Source of the DNA: Marinobacter pelagius
GTDB lineage: Bacteria > Pseudomonadota > Gammaproteobacteria > Pseudomonadales > Oleiphilaceae
Assembly (NCBI RefSeq): GCF_003315345.1
Contig: NZ_QNRO01000013.1
Span: 55,202 to 119,201 of the forward strand
Direction: 5' to 3'
Length of the DNA: 64,000 nucleotides
Shown here: positions 9,601 through 20,774 of the stretch, one piece after another
Numbering within the stretch: the first letter of the stretch is position 1
How the letters are laid out: each line of letters begins with the position of its first letter
Notes under the pieces: model-generated
Seen by the model: the letters and a program-made list of their open reading frames with translations, nothing else
What the model was told of the DNA's origin: nothing
Database searches by the model: none
Position numbers and translations under genes: made by a program

Positions 9601-10314
9601 ATGAGTAACCTCAGAACGCTGGTATTTTTTGCGACTCCACCCCATGACTGCAGTTACCTGCCAGATCGGGAGGCAACCACGATGTTTGTCGACCCGAGGG
9701 CCAATATCGACAAGAAACTGTACAGTCAGTTGACCGCCCTGGGTTTCCGTCGCAGCGGCTCCCATTACTACCGGCCCCATTGCGAGCACTGCAATGCCTG
9801 TATCCCCGTTCGTCTGAAGACAGAGGAGTTCCAGCCGGACCGGAGCCAGCGCCGGGTGATGAAAAAGAACGCGGACCTTGATTGTGACATGGTGCCCGCC
9901 CGGTTCACCGAGGAGTACTACACGCTCTATGCCCGGTATATCAATGAGCGGCACAGCGACGGCGATATGTATCCCCCGTCCCGGGAGCAGTTCAGCTCAT
10001 TCCTGGTGGAAGGCGCCACGGATTCCTGGTTCCTGGAGATGCGCCTGGAGGGCAAACTGGTGGGGCTTGCGGCCGTGGATGTGCTCGATGACGGCCTGTC
10101 GGCCATCTACACGGTGTTTGCCACGGAACTGGAGCACCGCAGCCCGGGAACCTTTGCCATCCTTTGGCAGATCGAAGAGGCCAGACGCCAGGGCCTGCCA
10201 CATCTGTACCTGGGTTACTGGATCAAGGAATGCCGGAAAATGAACTACAAGACCCGTTTCCAGCCTATTGAGGCTCTGCGCGATGGCCACTGGCGGACGA
10301 TGGATGACAACTGA
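9601..10314 (+). CDS. bpt: Leucyltransferase Bpt (aspartate/glutamate N-degron)
   Basis: Transfers leucine from leucyl-tRNA to N-terminal Asp or Glu, creating degrons for ClpS/ClpAP; the family is annotated as arginyl-tRNA--protein transferase because of homology to eukaryotic ATE1. The 237-residue protein has the N-terminal cysteine block (HDCSYLPDREATTMFVDP; YRPHCEHCNACIPVRL) and the GNAT-like C-terminal domain with LYLGYWIKECRKMNYK. Its ATG follows the aat stop with no gap, and GGAGG lies within the last codons of aat. Confidence 0.94.
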   Translation: MSNLRTLVFFATPPHDCSYLPDREATTMFVDPRANIDKKLYSQLTALGFRRSGSHYYRPHCEHCNACIPVRLKTEEFQPDRSQRRVMKKNADLDCDMVPARFTEEYYTLYARYINERHSDGDMYPPSREQFSSFLVEGATDSWFLEMRLEGKLVGLAAVDVLDDGLSAIYTVFATELEHRSPGTFAILWQIEEARRQGLPHLYLGYWIKECRKMNYKTRFQPIEALRDGHWRTMDDN

Positions 10315-10395
10315 CTTTGCCAAATGACGACAAATCAGGCAGAATTGCGCAATTTAAAATCACGAGAAGCATATTCAAAGAGAGGTTTCTACTGA

Positions 10396-10614
10396 ATGGC
10401 GAAATCAGATGTCATTGAAATGGAAGGCGTCATCATCGACACCCTTCCCAACACCATGTTCCGCGTTGAGCTGAGCAACGGTCACGTTGTGACTGCTCAC
10501 ATTTCCGGCAAGATGCGCAAGAACTACATCCGCATCCTGACTGGCGACAAGGTCAAGGTTGAGCTGACCCCCTATGACCTGAGCAAGGGCCGCATTGTTT
10601 ACCGCGCCCGTTAA
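10396..10614 (+). CDS. infA: Translation initiation factor IF-1
   Basis: A 72-residue OB-fold protein that binds the ribosomal A site during initiation. The sequence ([19 protein letters not shown] at the start, ending [12 protein letters not shown]) is near the family consensus throughout. An 81-bp spacer separates it from bpt, enough for its own promoter, and a strong terminator follows within 20 bp. Confidence 0.98.
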   Translation: MAKSDVIEMEGVIIDTLPNTMFRVELSNGHVVTAHISGKMRKNYIRILTGDKVKVELTPYDLSKGRIVYRAR

Positions 10615-10633
10615 TATGCCTCAGTGACATCTG

Positions 10634-10660
10634 AAAAACCCCGCCACGGCGGGGTTTTTT
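10634..10660 (+). terminator. Rho-independent terminator of infA
   Basis: A stem of AAAACCCCGCC and GGCGGGGTTTT around a three-base loop, ending in six T residues. It lies 20 bp after the infA stop. The A tract on the left also gives it some activity on the opposite strand. Confidence 0.93.
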
Positions 10661-10674
10661 GTTGCCTGCGATAT

Positions 10675-10703
10675 AAAAAAGCCGCTGCACAAGGCAGCGG
10701 CTT
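10675..10703 (-). terminator. Rho-independent terminator of clpA
   Basis: Read on the minus strand, the stem AAGCCGCTGCC pairs with GCAGCGGCTT and runs into six T residues. It lies 18 bp after the clpA stop and faces the infA terminator. Confidence 0.9.
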
Positions 10704-10720
10704 CGCCGGATGGGCCGGAA

Positions 10721-12991
10721 TCAGACGGCTTCCGCGGGTTCGTCCTCGTACTCGAACTCGAGCTCGTCTCCCTTGAGATGGATGAAGACCTCACCGCCGT
10801 GATCTGAGAGCCGACCAAAGAGGATCTGCTCCGCCAGCGGCCGCTTGATCTTGTCCTGGATCAGGCGGGACATCGGGCGCGCACCCATGGTGACGTCGTA
10901 ACCGCGTTCCGCAAGCCAGGCCTTGGCGTCCTCATCCACATGCAGAACCACATGCTTCTCGTCCAGCTGCGCCTGCAGTTCGGTGAGGAACTTGTCGACC
11001 ACGTGGGTGATGGTCTCCTTCTGGAGATCACGGAACTGGATGATGCCATCAAGGCGGTTACGGAATTCCGGTGTGAAAGTCTTGGTGATCACCTCCATGC
11101 CATCGGTGCTGTGATCCTGCTCGCTGAAGCCGATGGAACGACGGGCCATGCTCTCGGCACCGGCGTTGGTGGTCATCACCAGAATCACGTGGCGGAAGTC
11201 CGCCTTGCGGCCGTTGTTGTCAGTCAGGGTACCATGGTCCATCACCTGCAACAGCAGGTTGAAGACCTCGGGATGCGCCTTCTCGATCTCGTCAAGCAGC
11301 AACACGCAGTGCGGATGCTTGTTGACGGCCTCGGTCAGCAGACCACCCTGGTCGTACCCGACGTAGCCCGGCGGTGCACCAATCAGGCGTGACACTGTAT
11401 GCCGCTCCATGTACTCGGACATGTCGAAGCGCACCAGCTCGATGCCCAGCACCTTCGCCAGTTGCTTGGTCACCTCGGTCTTGCCCACCCCGGTGGGGCC
11501 GGCAAACAGGAACCCGCCCTCCGGCTTCTCCGGTGCCTTCAGGCCGGCGCGGGCAAGCTTGATGGCCGTCGCCAGGGATTCGATAGCCGGGTCCTGCCCG
11601 AACACCACCATCTTCAGATCCCGCTCCAGGTTGCGGAGCAGATCCTTGTCGCTGGTGGACACATTCTTCGGCGGAATCCGCGCGATATTAGCCACCACGT
11701 CCTCGATTTCCGAGACGTCGACAGTCTTCTTGCGCTTGTTTTCCGGCAGCATACGCTGGCGGGCACCCGCCTCGTCGATTACATCGATGGCCTTGTCCGG
11801 CAAGTGGCGATCGGTAATGTAGCGATCCGCCAGTTCCGCCGCTACCCGCAGGGCCTTGTCCGTGTACTTCAGATCATGGTGCTTCTCGAAGTTGGGCTTG
11901 AGGCCTTTGAGGATCTGGTAGGTATCCTCGACGCTCGGCTCGTTGACATCGATCTTCTGGAAACGACGAGCCAACGCGCTGTCCTTCTCGAAGATGCCCC
12001 GGAACTCCTGATAGGTAGTGGAACCGATACAGCGGATCTCACCGGAGCTGAGCATCGGCTTGAGCAGGTTGGACGCATCCATCACCCCGCCGGACGCGGA
12101 TCCCGCACCGATGATGGTATGGATCTCGTCGATGAACAGGATCGCATGCTGCTGTTTCTTCAGCTCGCTCAGCAGACCTTTCAGGCGCTTCTCGAAGTCA
12201 CCCCGGTACTTGGTACCGGCCAGCAACGCGCCCATATCCAGGGAGTAGACCACCGCATCAGAGATGATGTCCGGCACCTGACCGTCCACGATCCGCTTGG
12301 CCAGGCCTTCGGCGATGGCGGTCTTGCCGACGCCGGCCTCACCCACCAGCAGCGGGTTGTTCTTGCGGCGACGGGCCAGGATCTGGACCACCCGCTCGAC
12401 TTCGTGCTCACGGCCGATCAGCGGGTCGATACGACCCTGACGGGCCTGCTCGTTCAGGTTCGTGGCATAGCTTTCCAGCGGCTTGGACTGGGAGCCCTCT
12501 TCACCTGCCTCCTCGTGGGAAGCCTGGTCATGCCCTTCCTGATCCTCGGCACCCTGAACCCGGGAGATGCCATGGGAAACGAAATTGACCACGTCGATGC
12601 GGGCAATGCTCTGCTTCTTCAGCACATACACCGCCTGGCTTTCCTGCTCGCTGAAGATGGCGACCAGGACATTCGCACCGGTCACCTCCTTCTTGCCAGA
12701 GGACTGGACGTGGAAAACAGCCCGCTGCAGCACGCGCTGGAAGCCCAGCGTGGGCTGGGTTTCACGTTCGCTGTCGTTACTGGGAATCAGTGGTGTGGTG
12801 GAATCGACGAATTCCACCAGTTCTTCCTCGAGGCGCTTGAGGTCAGCACCACAGGCTTTGAGGACGCCCACCGCCGATTCATTATCAAGCAGAGCCAACA
12901 GTAAATGCTCGACGGTCATGAATTCATGACGCTTGTCCCGGGCATTTTTGAAGGCCGTATTCAGCGTAATTTCAAGATCTTTGCTCAGCAT
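10721..12991 (-). CDS. clpA: ClpA, ATPase subunit of the ClpAP protease
   Basis: Hexameric AAA+ unfoldase that feeds substrates to ClpP; with ClpS it degrades N-degron proteins. The protein has a Clp N-domain ([19 protein letters not shown]), a first AAA module with Walker [16 protein letters not shown] and Walker [10 protein letters not shown], and a second with [15 protein letters not shown] and [13 protein letters not shown]. An in-frame TTG at 13003 extends the frame by four residues, but ATG at 12991 matches the family N-terminus and follows GGGGTGG. That gives 756 residues, a typical ClpA length. clpS lies 18 bp upstream. Confidence 0.97.
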   Translation of the reverse strand: MLSKDLEITLNTAFKNARDKRHEFMTVEHLLLALLDNESAVGVLKACGADLKRLEEELVEFVDSTTPLIPSNDSERETQPTLGFQRVLQRAVFHVQSSGKKEVTGANVLVAIFSEQESQAVYVLKKQSIARIDVVNFVSHGISRVQGAEDQEGHDQASHEEAGEEGSQSKPLESYATNLNEQARQGRIDPLIGREHEVERVVQILARRRKNNPLLVGEAGVGKTAIAEGLAKRIVDGQVPDIISDAVVYSLDMGALLAGTKYRGDFEKRLKGLLSELKKQQHAILFIDEIHTIIGAGSASGGVMDASNLLKPMLSSGEIRCIGSTTYQEFRGIFEKDSALARRFQKIDVNEPSVEDTYQILKGLKPNFEKHHDLKYTDKALRVAAELADRYITDRHLPDKAIDVIDEAGARQRMLPENKRKKTVDVSEIEDVVANIARIPPKNVSTSDKDLLRNLERDLKMVVFGQDPAIESLATAIKLARAGLKAPEKPEGGFLFAGPTGVGKTEVTKQLAKVLGIELVRFDMSEYMERHTVSRLIGAPPGYVGYDQGGLLTEAVNKHPHCVLLLDEIEKAHPEVFNLLLQVMDHGTLTDNNGRKADFRHVILVMTTNAGAESMARRSIGFSEQDHSTDGMEVITKTFTPEFRNRLDGIIQFRDLQKETITHVVDKFLTELQAQLDEKHVVLHVDEDAKAWLAERGYDVTMGARPMSRLIQDKIKRPLAEQILFGRLSDHGGEVFIHLKGDELEFEYEDEPAEAV

Positions 12992-13009
12992 GGGCCACCC
13001 CAACGTCTG

Positions 13010-13369
13010 TCAGTCCGCACGTTCAATCTCGCAAAGGAGCGGATGTTCGCATTCCGAGGAATACTGGTTCACCTGTGCTGCCTTTGTTTCTGCGATGTCT
13101 CGGGTATATACCCCACATACGGCTTTTCCCTGCGTATGGACGAGCAGCATCACCTGCGTCGCCTTCTCCTCGTTCATTCCGAAGAACTTCATCAATACAT
13201 CCACCACGAAGTCCATGGGGGTGTAGTCATCGTTCAGAAGCACGACCCGGTAACGCGCCGGGCGCTTCAGAGCAGGCTTTTCGGGCGCAACACTGAGGTC
13301 GTCCTGTCGGCCTGGCTGATCGTCCTCCCCCTGATTCAATACTAGTAGAGAATTGTCGATAGTCCGCAT
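13010..13369 (-). CDS. clpS: ClpS adaptor
   Basis: Adaptor that binds N-terminal Leu, Phe, Trp or Tyr and delivers those proteins to ClpA. The 119-residue protein has a flexible N-terminal tail, the substrate-pocket block [22 protein letters not shown], the helix [22 protein letters not shown] and the C-terminal [14 protein letters not shown]. It is the first gene of the clpS-clpA operon and is divergent from cspD, the arrangement also found in E. coli and Pseudomonas. Confidence 0.96.
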   Translation of the reverse strand: MRTIDNSLLVLNQGEDDQPGRQDDLSVAPEKPALKRPARYRVVLLNDDYTPMDFVVDVLMKFFGMNEEKATQVMLLVHTQGKAVCGVYTRDIAETKAAQVNQYSSECEHPLLCEIERAD

Positions 13370-13700
13370 GTTTCTTTACCGGTTTACTCGGTGTCCTCGG
13401 GTTAAATGTGGTTGTCCGGGGACGGGTTTTCAAGCGGCCCGAGTCCCCGAGCGTGAGATATTTATCAATACGGGGATGATACAGCTTCCGGACCGCGTTA
13501 AACCACACATAACCTCGATAGAAACTATTGACTACGGGCGCTGATTGGTCGACAGTTAAGGAGCATTGTAAAATAATGTAAATGTATGCGATGCAAACGT
13601 AACCGAGCGCACAAACAAGCAACAGGATCCCGGCGGAGTTCCGGGATTCCGGGTGTAACGAATAATAAGAACTGACAGCAAAAGAACAGGGGAGTTCATC
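13370..13700. promoter_or_regulatory. clpS/cspD divergent intergenic region
   Basis: This 331-bp spacer must hold the promoters for both clpS and cspD. On the plus strand TTGGTC (about 13537) and TAAAAT (about 13568) are 18 bp apart and could form a promoter for cspD, leaving a 5' leader of over 100 nt, as is usual for cold-shock genes. This promoter is only a weak consensus match. GGGGAG precedes the cspD ATG. No coding sequence is supported here. Confidence 0.45.
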
Positions 13701-14009
13701 ATGCCAAGAGGCAAGGTCAAGTGGTTCAACAATGCCAAGGGCTACGGATTCATCGTCGAGGATGGCTGCAGTGACGACCTGTTTGCCCACTTTTCCTCGG
13801 TTCAGATGGACGGCTACAAGACACTGAAAGCCGGTCAGGCCGTCACCTTTGACAAGAAACCCAGTGACAAGGGAGTTCACGCAGTCAACATCGTGCCCGA
13901 GGAGATGCCTTCCCGGCAGTCCCAGGCACCTTCCGGTAGCAGCGAAAAGAAGTCCGACCCCCGCGACGAGGGCCGTGGAGACTACCCCCCGCGGGCAGTA
14001 AACGCCTGA
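13701..14009 (+). CDS. cspD: Cold-shock-domain protein CspD-like, with C-terminal extension
   Basis: A single-stranded nucleic-acid binding cold-shock protein. RNP1 (KGYGFIV) and RNP2 (LFAHFSSV) are both visible in the first 35 residues. The core ends at about residue 68 (NIVPEE) and a 34-residue hydrophilic tail rich in Ser, Pro, Asp and Arg follows. Position next to and divergent from clpS is the classic place of cspD, whose E. coli product inhibits replication in stationary phase. The tail is longer than in E. coli CspD (74 residues). The gene symbol rests mainly on position. Confidence 0.9.
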   Translation: MPRGKVKWFNNAKGYGFIVEDGCSDDLFAHFSSVQMDGYKTLKAGQAVTFDKKPSDKGVHAVNIVPEEMPSRQSQAPSGSSEKKSDPRDEGRGDYPPRAVNA

Positions 14010-14027
14010 GGCGGCAAGCTGTTTCCC

Positions 14028-14080
14028 CATACCTGCCTGACAGGCAGGTATGAACCGGATGGCTGGCGCCAGCGCCAGCC
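14028..14080. repeat. Two consecutive inverted repeats after cspD
   Basis: 14028-14052 is a perfect 12-bp inverted repeat (CATACCTGCCTG and its complement) around a single A. It is followed 8 bp later by a second (14061-14080) with 8-bp arms GGCTGGCG/CGCCAGCC and a four-base loop. Neither has a T tail on either strand, so they are not standard terminators. They could block 3' exonucleases, act in factor-dependent termination, or be a protein site. Confidence 0.7.
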
Positions 14081-14236
14081 GGGCTGTTGAAGAACCGGGA
14101 TCGATACGGCGGGCGGCTGACGCGCCGGCCCGCTCAGGTGTTTATTGCCCAGACCCCTGTTGCCAAATTCCCGGATTCGGGTACCCTGCAGGCCTCCATC
14201 CCGTCCAATCAGCAACCCACGATACGCATTGCAGGC

Positions 14237-14854
14237 ATGGCCGAACTCGTTCTGTTCAACAAACCTTTCCAGGTTCTCTGCCAGTTCACCGACCGACGCA
14301 ACGACCCGGGCCAGTCTCCCCGCCAGACCCTGGCTGACTGGATTCCGCTTGAGAACGTCTACCCGGCCGGTCGTCTCGATTTTGATTCCGAGGGCCTCTT
14401 GCTGCTCACCGGTGATGGCTCCCTGCAGCACCGGATCGCCTCCCCTTCGCTGAAAATGCCCAAAACCTATTGGGTCCAGGTGGAAGGCGACATCACCGAC
14501 GCAGCCCTGTCCCAGCTTGCAGCCGGGGTCGAACTCAAGGACGGCAAGACCCGCCCCGCCCGGGCAACGCGTATGAAGAACCCTCGGGTGTGGCCCCGCG
14601 TGCCACCGGTCCGGCGCCGGGAGTCCGTACCCACCAGCTGGATCGAGCTGACCATTACCGAAGGCAAGAATCGACAGGTCAGGCGCATGACCGCTGCTGT
14701 CGGCTTTCCCACACTGCGCCTGATCCGCTACCGTATCGGGGACTGGACACTGGACAACCTGGCCCCGGGCGAATACCGCACCCTGGCCGTGCACATGCCG
14801 GCCACAAAGCAACCGGCCAAACACCGACCCAGCAGGAGACGCTCCCGATCATGA
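14237..14854 (+). CDS. rluE: 23S rRNA pseudouridine synthase RluE
   Basis: Makes pseudouridine 2457 of 23S rRNA (E. coli numbering). The protein shows VLFNKPFQVLCQFTD, the catalytic-Asp motif AGRLDFDSEGLLLLT, ELKDGKTRPARA, and the C-terminal IPTSW-type block (VPTSWIELTITEGKNRQVRRM, read in parts) with FPTLRLIRYRIGDWTLDNL, all close to E. coli RluE. The frame is open back to a TTG at 14087, but that 50-residue extension is low-complexity and not like RluE, so ATG at 14237 is chosen without a good ribosome site. The start is the uncertain point. The stop overlaps the nudJ start by 4 bp. Confidence 0.88.
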   Translation: MAELVLFNKPFQVLCQFTDRRNDPGQSPRQTLADWIPLENVYPAGRLDFDSEGLLLLTGDGSLQHRIASPSLKMPKTYWVQVEGDITDAALSQLAAGVELKDGKTRPARATRMKNPRVWPRVPPVRRRESVPTSWIELTITEGKNRQVRRMTAAVGFPTLRLIRYRIGDWTLDNLAPGEYRTLAVHMPATKQPAKHRPSRRRSRS

Positions 14855-15300
14855 CCTGGACACCCCACGCAACCGTTGCCGTTATTGTCGAAGATGACCG
14901 CGGGCGCTTTCTCATGGTCGAGGAGGTCAGCGGCGGGCAGGTGGTCTTCAACCAGCCCGCCGGGCACGTCGAGGAAGATGAAGCCATCCTCGATGCCGTA
15001 CGCCGGGAAACCCTCGAGGAAACCGGCTGGCAGGTTGAACCCCGCCATTTTCTCGGGGTATACACCTACAAGGCGCCCGCCAACGGCGTCACCTATTATC
15101 GCTTCTGCTACGCGGCAGAGGCGGTTCGCCATCACTCTTCCGAGCTCGACGATGGCATCATCGCCGCCCACTGGCTTGACCTTGACGACATTCGCCAACT
15201 CGGGGACAAGCTGCGCAGCCCCCTGGTGCTCCAGTGCATAGAAGATTACCGAAATGGCCGCCGTTACCCGCTTGACGTCATCGTCGATGCGCAGACGTGA
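14851..15300 (+). CDS. nudJ: Nudix hydrolase NudJ-like
   Basis: A 149-residue Nudix phosphohydrolase. The Nudix box is complete (GHVEEDEAILDAVRRETLEE, then TGW). Flanking residues (MTWTPHATVAVIVEDDRGRFLMVEE; FLGVYTYKAP; YYRFCYAAE; HWLDLDDIR) match the NudJ (YmfB) group, thiamine-pyrophosphate and nucleoside-triphosphate phosphatases. It is coupled to rluE by an ATGA overlap and precedes mnmA, the rluE-nudJ-mnmA-hflD-purB order known from enterobacteria and pseudomonads. Confidence 0.9.
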   Translation: MTWTPHATVAVIVEDDRGRFLMVEEVSGGQVVFNQPAGHVEEDEAILDAVRRETLEETGWQVEPRHFLGVYTYKAPANGVTYYRFCYAAEAVRHHSSELDDGIIAAHWLDLDDIRQLGDKLRSPLVLQCIEDYRNGRRYPLDVIVDAQT

Positions 15301-15348
15301 TTCCGCGGAAATGTTAGAATCGACTGTTTTAGCGGCAACAGGGCTGAC

Positions 15349-16527
15349 ATGAGCACAACACCCCATACCAAGTCTCCGGAATCCACCCGTGTCATCGTCG
15401 GCATGTCCGGCGGCGTCGATTCTTCCGTGGCTGCCTGGCTTCTGAAACAGCAGGGGTACCAGGTCGAGGGCCTGTTCATGAAGAACTGGGACGAAGACGA
15501 CGGCACCGAATACTGTACCGCCATGACCGACCTGGCAGACGCCCAGGCCGTGGCCGATGACATCGGAATCAAGCTGCACACCGCAAGCTTCGCGGCAGAA
15601 TACTGGGACCGCGTGTTCGAACACTTCCTGTCCGAGTACAAGGCCGGGCGCACCCCCAACCCGGACATCCTGTGCAACAAGGAAGTGAAGTTCCGGGCCT
15701 TCCTCGACTATGCCATCACCCTGGGCGCGGATTACATTGCCACCGGGCACTATGCCCGCCAGCGCCCGCTCGAGGACGGCTCCGGCAGGGCCCTGCTGCT
15801 GAAAGGTCTCGATCCCAACAAGGACCAGAGCTATTTTCTCCATGCGGTTTCCGGCGAGCGGATCGCCCGCACCCTGTTCCCGGTCGGCGAACTGGAAAAA
15901 CCCGAGGTACGGCGGATTGCCGAGGAACAGGGTTTTGTCACCCATGACAAGAAGGATTCCACCGGCATCTGTTTCATCGGCGAGCGCAAGTTCCGGGACT
16001 TCCTGAAACAGTATCTGCCGGCCCAGCCGGGTGATATCGAAACCCCGGACGGCCAGGTCATCGGCCGGCACCAGGGTCTGATGTATCACACCATCGGCCA
16101 GCGCCAGGGCCTGGGAATCGGCGGTCTCAGCGAGTTCGGAGACGAACCCTGGTACGTAGCCGACAAGGATCTGACACGCAACGTATTGATTGCTGTCCAG
16201 GGCAAACACCATCCCCTGCTTTTTTCACGGGGTCTGGTCTCGGGCCCGATCGACTGGGTGGCCGGCGAGCCACCGGCCAGGCAATTCCGCTGCAAGGCCA
16301 AGACCCGCTATCGTCAGCCGGATCAGGACTGCGAGGTAACTGTGCTGGAAAGTGGCGTGAAGGTTGTCTTTGACGATGCCCAGCGTGCGGTTACTCCCGG
16401 TCAGTCCGTGGTCTTCTACGATGGCGAAATCTGCCTTGGCGGCGGCGTGATCGAGGAAACCTGGCGTGATGACGAGCCCCTGCCCGAGCGCCTCCAGAGT
16501 ACGGAACAGAAGGAAGCCAGCGCATGA
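15349..16527 (+). CDS. mnmA: tRNA-specific 2-thiouridylase MnmA
   Basis: Transfers sulfur to U34 of tRNAs for Lys, Glu and Gln, taking it from the Tus relay. The 392-residue protein has the PP-loop ([18 protein letters not shown]), [12 protein letters not shown], the catalytic cysteines in [13 protein letters not shown] and [17 protein letters not shown], and the tRNA-binding [12 protein letters not shown]. The extra N-terminal dozen residues ([12 protein letters not shown]) are not conserved. ATGA overlap links it to hflD. Note that a second thiolation gene, ttcA, is broken at 46,953, whereas this one is intact. Confidence 0.97.
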   Translation: MSTTPHTKSPESTRVIVGMSGGVDSSVAAWLLKQQGYQVEGLFMKNWDEDDGTEYCTAMTDLADAQAVADDIGIKLHTASFAAEYWDRVFEHFLSEYKAGRTPNPDILCNKEVKFRAFLDYAITLGADYIATGHYARQRPLEDGSGRALLLKGLDPNKDQSYFLHAVSGERIARTLFPVGELEKPEVRRIAEEQGFVTHDKKDSTGICFIGERKFRDFLKQYLPAQPGDIETPDGQVIGRHQGLMYHTIGQRQGLGIGGLSEFGDEPWYVADKDLTRNVLIAVQGKHHPLLFSRGLVSGPIDWVAGEPPARQFRCKAKTRYRQPDQDCEVTVLESGVKVVFDDAQRAVTPGQSVVFYDGEICLGGGVIEETWRDDEPLPERLQSTEQKEASA

Positions 16528-17162
16528 GCCGGTCCCTGCATGATCAGACCCTCGCGCTGGCCGGTGTGTTCCAGGCGGCCAACCTGGTGCAGCAGATCGC
16601 CCACAACGGTCAGTGCAACCCGGCATCCCTGGAGACCTGCATCCGTTCGCTGTTTGCCACCGACCCGGCCTCAACCCTGGACGTCTATGGCGGCGAGCTG
16701 TCCGACATCCGGGAGGGCCTCGTTACCCTTTCCACGGTCATGAGCCAGCAAAGCAAGCAGCGGGATATCGAGGTGCTCAAATACGTGCTCAACCTGATCC
16801 ACCTGGAGTCCAAGCTGAACCGCCGTTCCGACATGCTGGACGTGATCGGCAGCCGGATCGACCAGGCCCGCCATACCGCCAGCCATTTCGGCTATACCCA
16901 CGCCAACCTGATCGGCAACCTGGCCTCCATCTACGCCGACACCATCAGTACCTTCCGGCAGCGCATCCAGGTCACCGGTGACCCCACGGTGCTGCAGCGT
17001 GAAGAGAACGCCGACAAGGTACGGGCGCTCCTGCTGGCCGGTATCCGCTCAGCCGTGCTCTGGCGCCAGTGCGGCGGGCGCCGCTGGCAGCTGATCTTCT
17101 CCCGGCGCAAGGTTATCCACCATGCCCGGGAACTGGCCGAGAAGGCACGCCAGCCGCTGTAA
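16524..17162 (+). CDS. hflD: HflD homologue (lysogenization regulator family)
   Basis: A 212-residue helical, membrane-peripheral protein of the HflD/YcfC family; in E. coli it interferes with lambda CII. The family pattern is clear ([20 protein letters not shown], GVELxx-type segments, [36 protein letters not shown]). It is translationally coupled to mnmA and upstream of purB, as in E. coli. Its cellular role outside lambda is unknown. Confidence 0.9.
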   Translation: MSRSLHDQTLALAGVFQAANLVQQIAHNGQCNPASLETCIRSLFATDPASTLDVYGGELSDIREGLVTLSTVMSQQSKQRDIEVLKYVLNLIHLESKLNRRSDMLDVIGSRIDQARHTASHFGYTHANLIGNLASIYADTISTFRQRIQVTGDPTVLQREENADKVRALLLAGIRSAVLWRQCGGRRWQLIFSRRKVIHHARELAEKARQPL

Positions 17163-17248
17163 CGGCATAGCCGGGATTAACGCTGATTCAGAGGGCCCGC
17201 TGGTGTATCATTGGCACCCCTGTTTCCCAGTTTGTTTCGATTCTTTGA

Positions 17249-18634
<1,386 letters not shown>

Positions 18635-18649
18635 TAGCGGGAGCACACC

Positions 18650-19801
18650 ATGGACATGCTTGGCGGACTGACACCTTCCGAATTTCTGCGGGACTACTGG
18701 CAGAAAAAACCCTTGGTGATCCGCCAGGCTTTTCCGGGTTTCCAGTGCCCGGTCAGCCCGGATGAGCTGGCCGGCCTGGCCTGCGAGGAAGGCGTGGAAT
18801 CCCGGATCGTCATCGAGAATGACGACGGCAAGCCCTGGCAGTTGCACAACGGCCCCTTCACGCCAGACCGGTTCAGCGACCTGCCGGAGCAGGACTGGAC
18901 GCTTCTGGTTCAGGGGCTGGACCACTGGGTTCCGGAAATTGCCGACCTGCTCGAACACTTCCGGTTCATTCCCAACTGGCGCCTCGATGACATCATGGCC
19001 AGTTACGCCCCGAAAGGTGGCAGCGTCGGCCCCCATTACGATCAATATGATGTGTTTCTGCTCCAGGCCCAGGGCCATCGCCGCTGGACCTTCGGCGGTC
19101 AGTGCGACCATACCTCGCCCAGGGTGGAAGGCACGCCCCTGCGGATCCTGAGCAGCTGGGAAGGCGAGGAAACCGTCACCCTGGCTCCGGGCGATATGCT
19201 CTACCTGCCGCCGGGCATCGGCCATCACGGTGTCGCCGAGGACGATTGCATTACCCTGTCGGTCGGCTTCCGGGCGCCCACCATCGACGACATCCTGACC
19301 GGTTTTACCGACTTCCTCTGTGGCCAGTCAGACGCCGCCGAGCACATCAACGATCCCGACCTCAAGGTTCAGGACAATCCCGGCACCATTGCCCCGGAGG
19401 TGATTGACCGGCTCAACGGCATCATCCAGGAGAAAGTCGGCAACCGCCGGCAGCTTGCCCTGTGGTTTGGCCAGTACGCCACTGCGCCGAAGAGTCTGGA
19501 TATCGTGGTTCCCGCCGAGGAGCCGGCGTCCGAAGAGGACCTGGCAGAGGCCATCAGCGCCGGCGAACAGCTTCGCTGGAACGAGGGCTCCAGATTCGCC
19601 TTTTACGAACTCGGCGAAGACACCGCACTGTTTGTGGATGGCGAGCAATACCTGCTCAAGGGCGATGCCCGCCCGCTCGCACCCCTGCTGTGCGCCGCGG
19701 CCCGTGTGGATATGAAAGCACTCGCCGGATTCGCTGCGGACCCCGCCCTGCTCGGACTGCTGACGACCCTGTACAACCAGGGCTCGGTCTATTTCGAATA
19801 G
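18650..19801 (+). CDS. roxA: Ribosomal protein uL16 arginine hydroxylase RoxA
   Basis: A JmjC/cupin Fe(II)- and 2-oxoglutarate-dependent oxygenase of the YcfD/RoxA family, which hydroxylates an arginine of ribosomal protein L16. The iron ligands appear as H and D in GPHYDQYDVFLLQAQGHRRW and the distal H in PPGIGHHGVAEDD; the 2-oxoglutarate region is FGGQCDH. The N-terminal LTPSEFLRDYWQKKPLVIRQA is typical. It has 383 residues, matching E. coli YcfD. Good SD (GGGAGC), 15 bp after purB. Confidence 0.9.
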   Translation: MDMLGGLTPSEFLRDYWQKKPLVIRQAFPGFQCPVSPDELAGLACEEGVESRIVIENDDGKPWQLHNGPFTPDRFSDLPEQDWTLLVQGLDHWVPEIADLLEHFRFIPNWRLDDIMASYAPKGGSVGPHYDQYDVFLLQAQGHRRWTFGGQCDHTSPRVEGTPLRILSSWEGEETVTLAPGDMLYLPPGIGHHGVAEDDCITLSVGFRAPTIDDILTGFTDFLCGQSDAAEHINDPDLKVQDNPGTIAPEVIDRLNGIIQEKVGNRRQLALWFGQYATAPKSLDIVVPAEEPASEEDLAEAISAGEQLRWNEGSRFAFYELGEDTALFVDGEQYLLKGDARPLAPLLCAAARVDMKALAGFAADPALLGLLTTLYNQGSVYFE

Positions 19802-19808
19802 GAGTGTC

Positions 19809-20774
19809 ATGACGGTCCGGATTCGCAAATACAGCTGGCAACTGGCTCCCGGTCATATCCGGGATATCCGCCAGCGCGTGTTTATCGAGGAACAGCAGAT
19901 ACCGCCGGAACTGGAGTGGGACGAGACCGACGAGATTGCCGATCACTTCCTGGCAGTTCTGCCTGACAACACCCCGGTAGGCGTGGCCCGGCTGTTCTCC
20001 AGCCTGGATGAAACTGCCCACATCGGCCGCATGGCAATCCTGCCCGAGCATCGGGGCAAAGGTATCGGAGAGGCGCTGCTGCGCCACCTGCTGGCCGAGG
20101 CCGCAGGCCAGTACGATGAGGTCCGGCTGTCTGCCCAGGAACACGCGATTCCTTTCTACCAGCGGTCCGGGTTCCATGTGTGCTCGGACGTCTACGACGA
20201 TGCCGGGATTCCCCACTACGACATGCGCTGCCTGGCGCCAGAGCTTGCCGTAGCCGCACTGGAAGAGCGCGACCATCCGCTGCTGCTGGAAGAGGACCGG
20301 CAAAGCTGGCGGTTTGAAAACGAGACCCGCATGCTGGCCCTGATGGACTCCCTCGCCGGCCAGGCGGGGCAACGGATCTGGCTGTATGACCGCCTGCTGG
20401 AACACGACCTGTATGATCGCTTCCGGTTCCGGGAACTGATTTCTGCCCTCGCCCGCCGCCACCGGCTCAGCGAAGTCCGGCTGCTGATCCACGACGACAA
20501 ACCCCTGGTAAAACGCCGCCACCAGCTGGTGGAGCTGATGCGCCGGCTACCCAGCCGGATTGAGCTGAAGCTGGTGAACGACGACTATCCGGTGGAGGAC
20601 CAGCCGTTCATGCTGATCGATCGGGAAGGCGTGCTGTACCGCCACGACTTCTACAAGCCTGAGGGCTTCTGCAACTTTTCCGACAGTGGCCGGGTGAAGC
20701 TGCTGTCAGAGGCTTTCCAGCGTATGTGGGACGTTGGGCGAAGTTCCCTGGAACTCCGCCAGCTACCGCTCTGA
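19809..20774 (+). CDS. GNAT-family N-acetyltransferase with extra C-terminal domain
   Basis: Residues 1-140 form a GNAT domain: RQRVFIEEQQIPPELEWDETD at the front resembles ElaA-type acetyltransferases, and the acetyl-CoA loop is MAILPEHRGKGIGEALL. The C-terminal 160 residues (from about 165; DRLLEHDLYDRFRFRELIS, VRLLIHDDKPLVKRRHQLVEL, LIDREGVLYRHDFYKPEGF) are a separate domain of unknown function with a phospholipase-D-like flavour by eye. AGGAG lies 4 nt before the ATG and 7 bp separate it from roxA, so they are probably co-transcribed. The substrate is unknown. Its last 12 bases overlap the LysR gene tail-to-tail. Confidence 0.82.
   Translation: MTVRIRKYSWQLAPGHIRDIRQRVFIEEQQIPPELEWDETDEIADHFLAVLPDNTPVGVARLFSSLDETAHIGRMAILPEHRGKGIGEALLRHLLAEAAGQYDEVRLSAQEHAIPFYQRSGFHVCSDVYDDAGIPHYDMRCLAPELAVAALEERDHPLLLEEDRQSWRFENETRMLALMDSLAGQAGQRIWLYDRLLEHDLYDRFRFRELISALARRHRLSEVRLLIHDDKPLVKRRHQLVELMRRLPSRIELKLVNDDYPVEDQPFMLIDREGVLYRHDFYKPEGFCNFSDSGRVKLLSEAFQRMWDVGRSSLELRQLPL

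Noticed and set aside
11399..12904. A 501-residue plus-strand frame opposite clpA
   Set aside because: It is the shadow of clpA, whose two ATPase domains are unmistakable on the minus strand.
14087..14236. N-terminal extension of RluE and its TTG start
   Set aside because: Low-complexity sequence unlike RluE; the conserved domain begins at the ATG at 14237. Not fully excluded.
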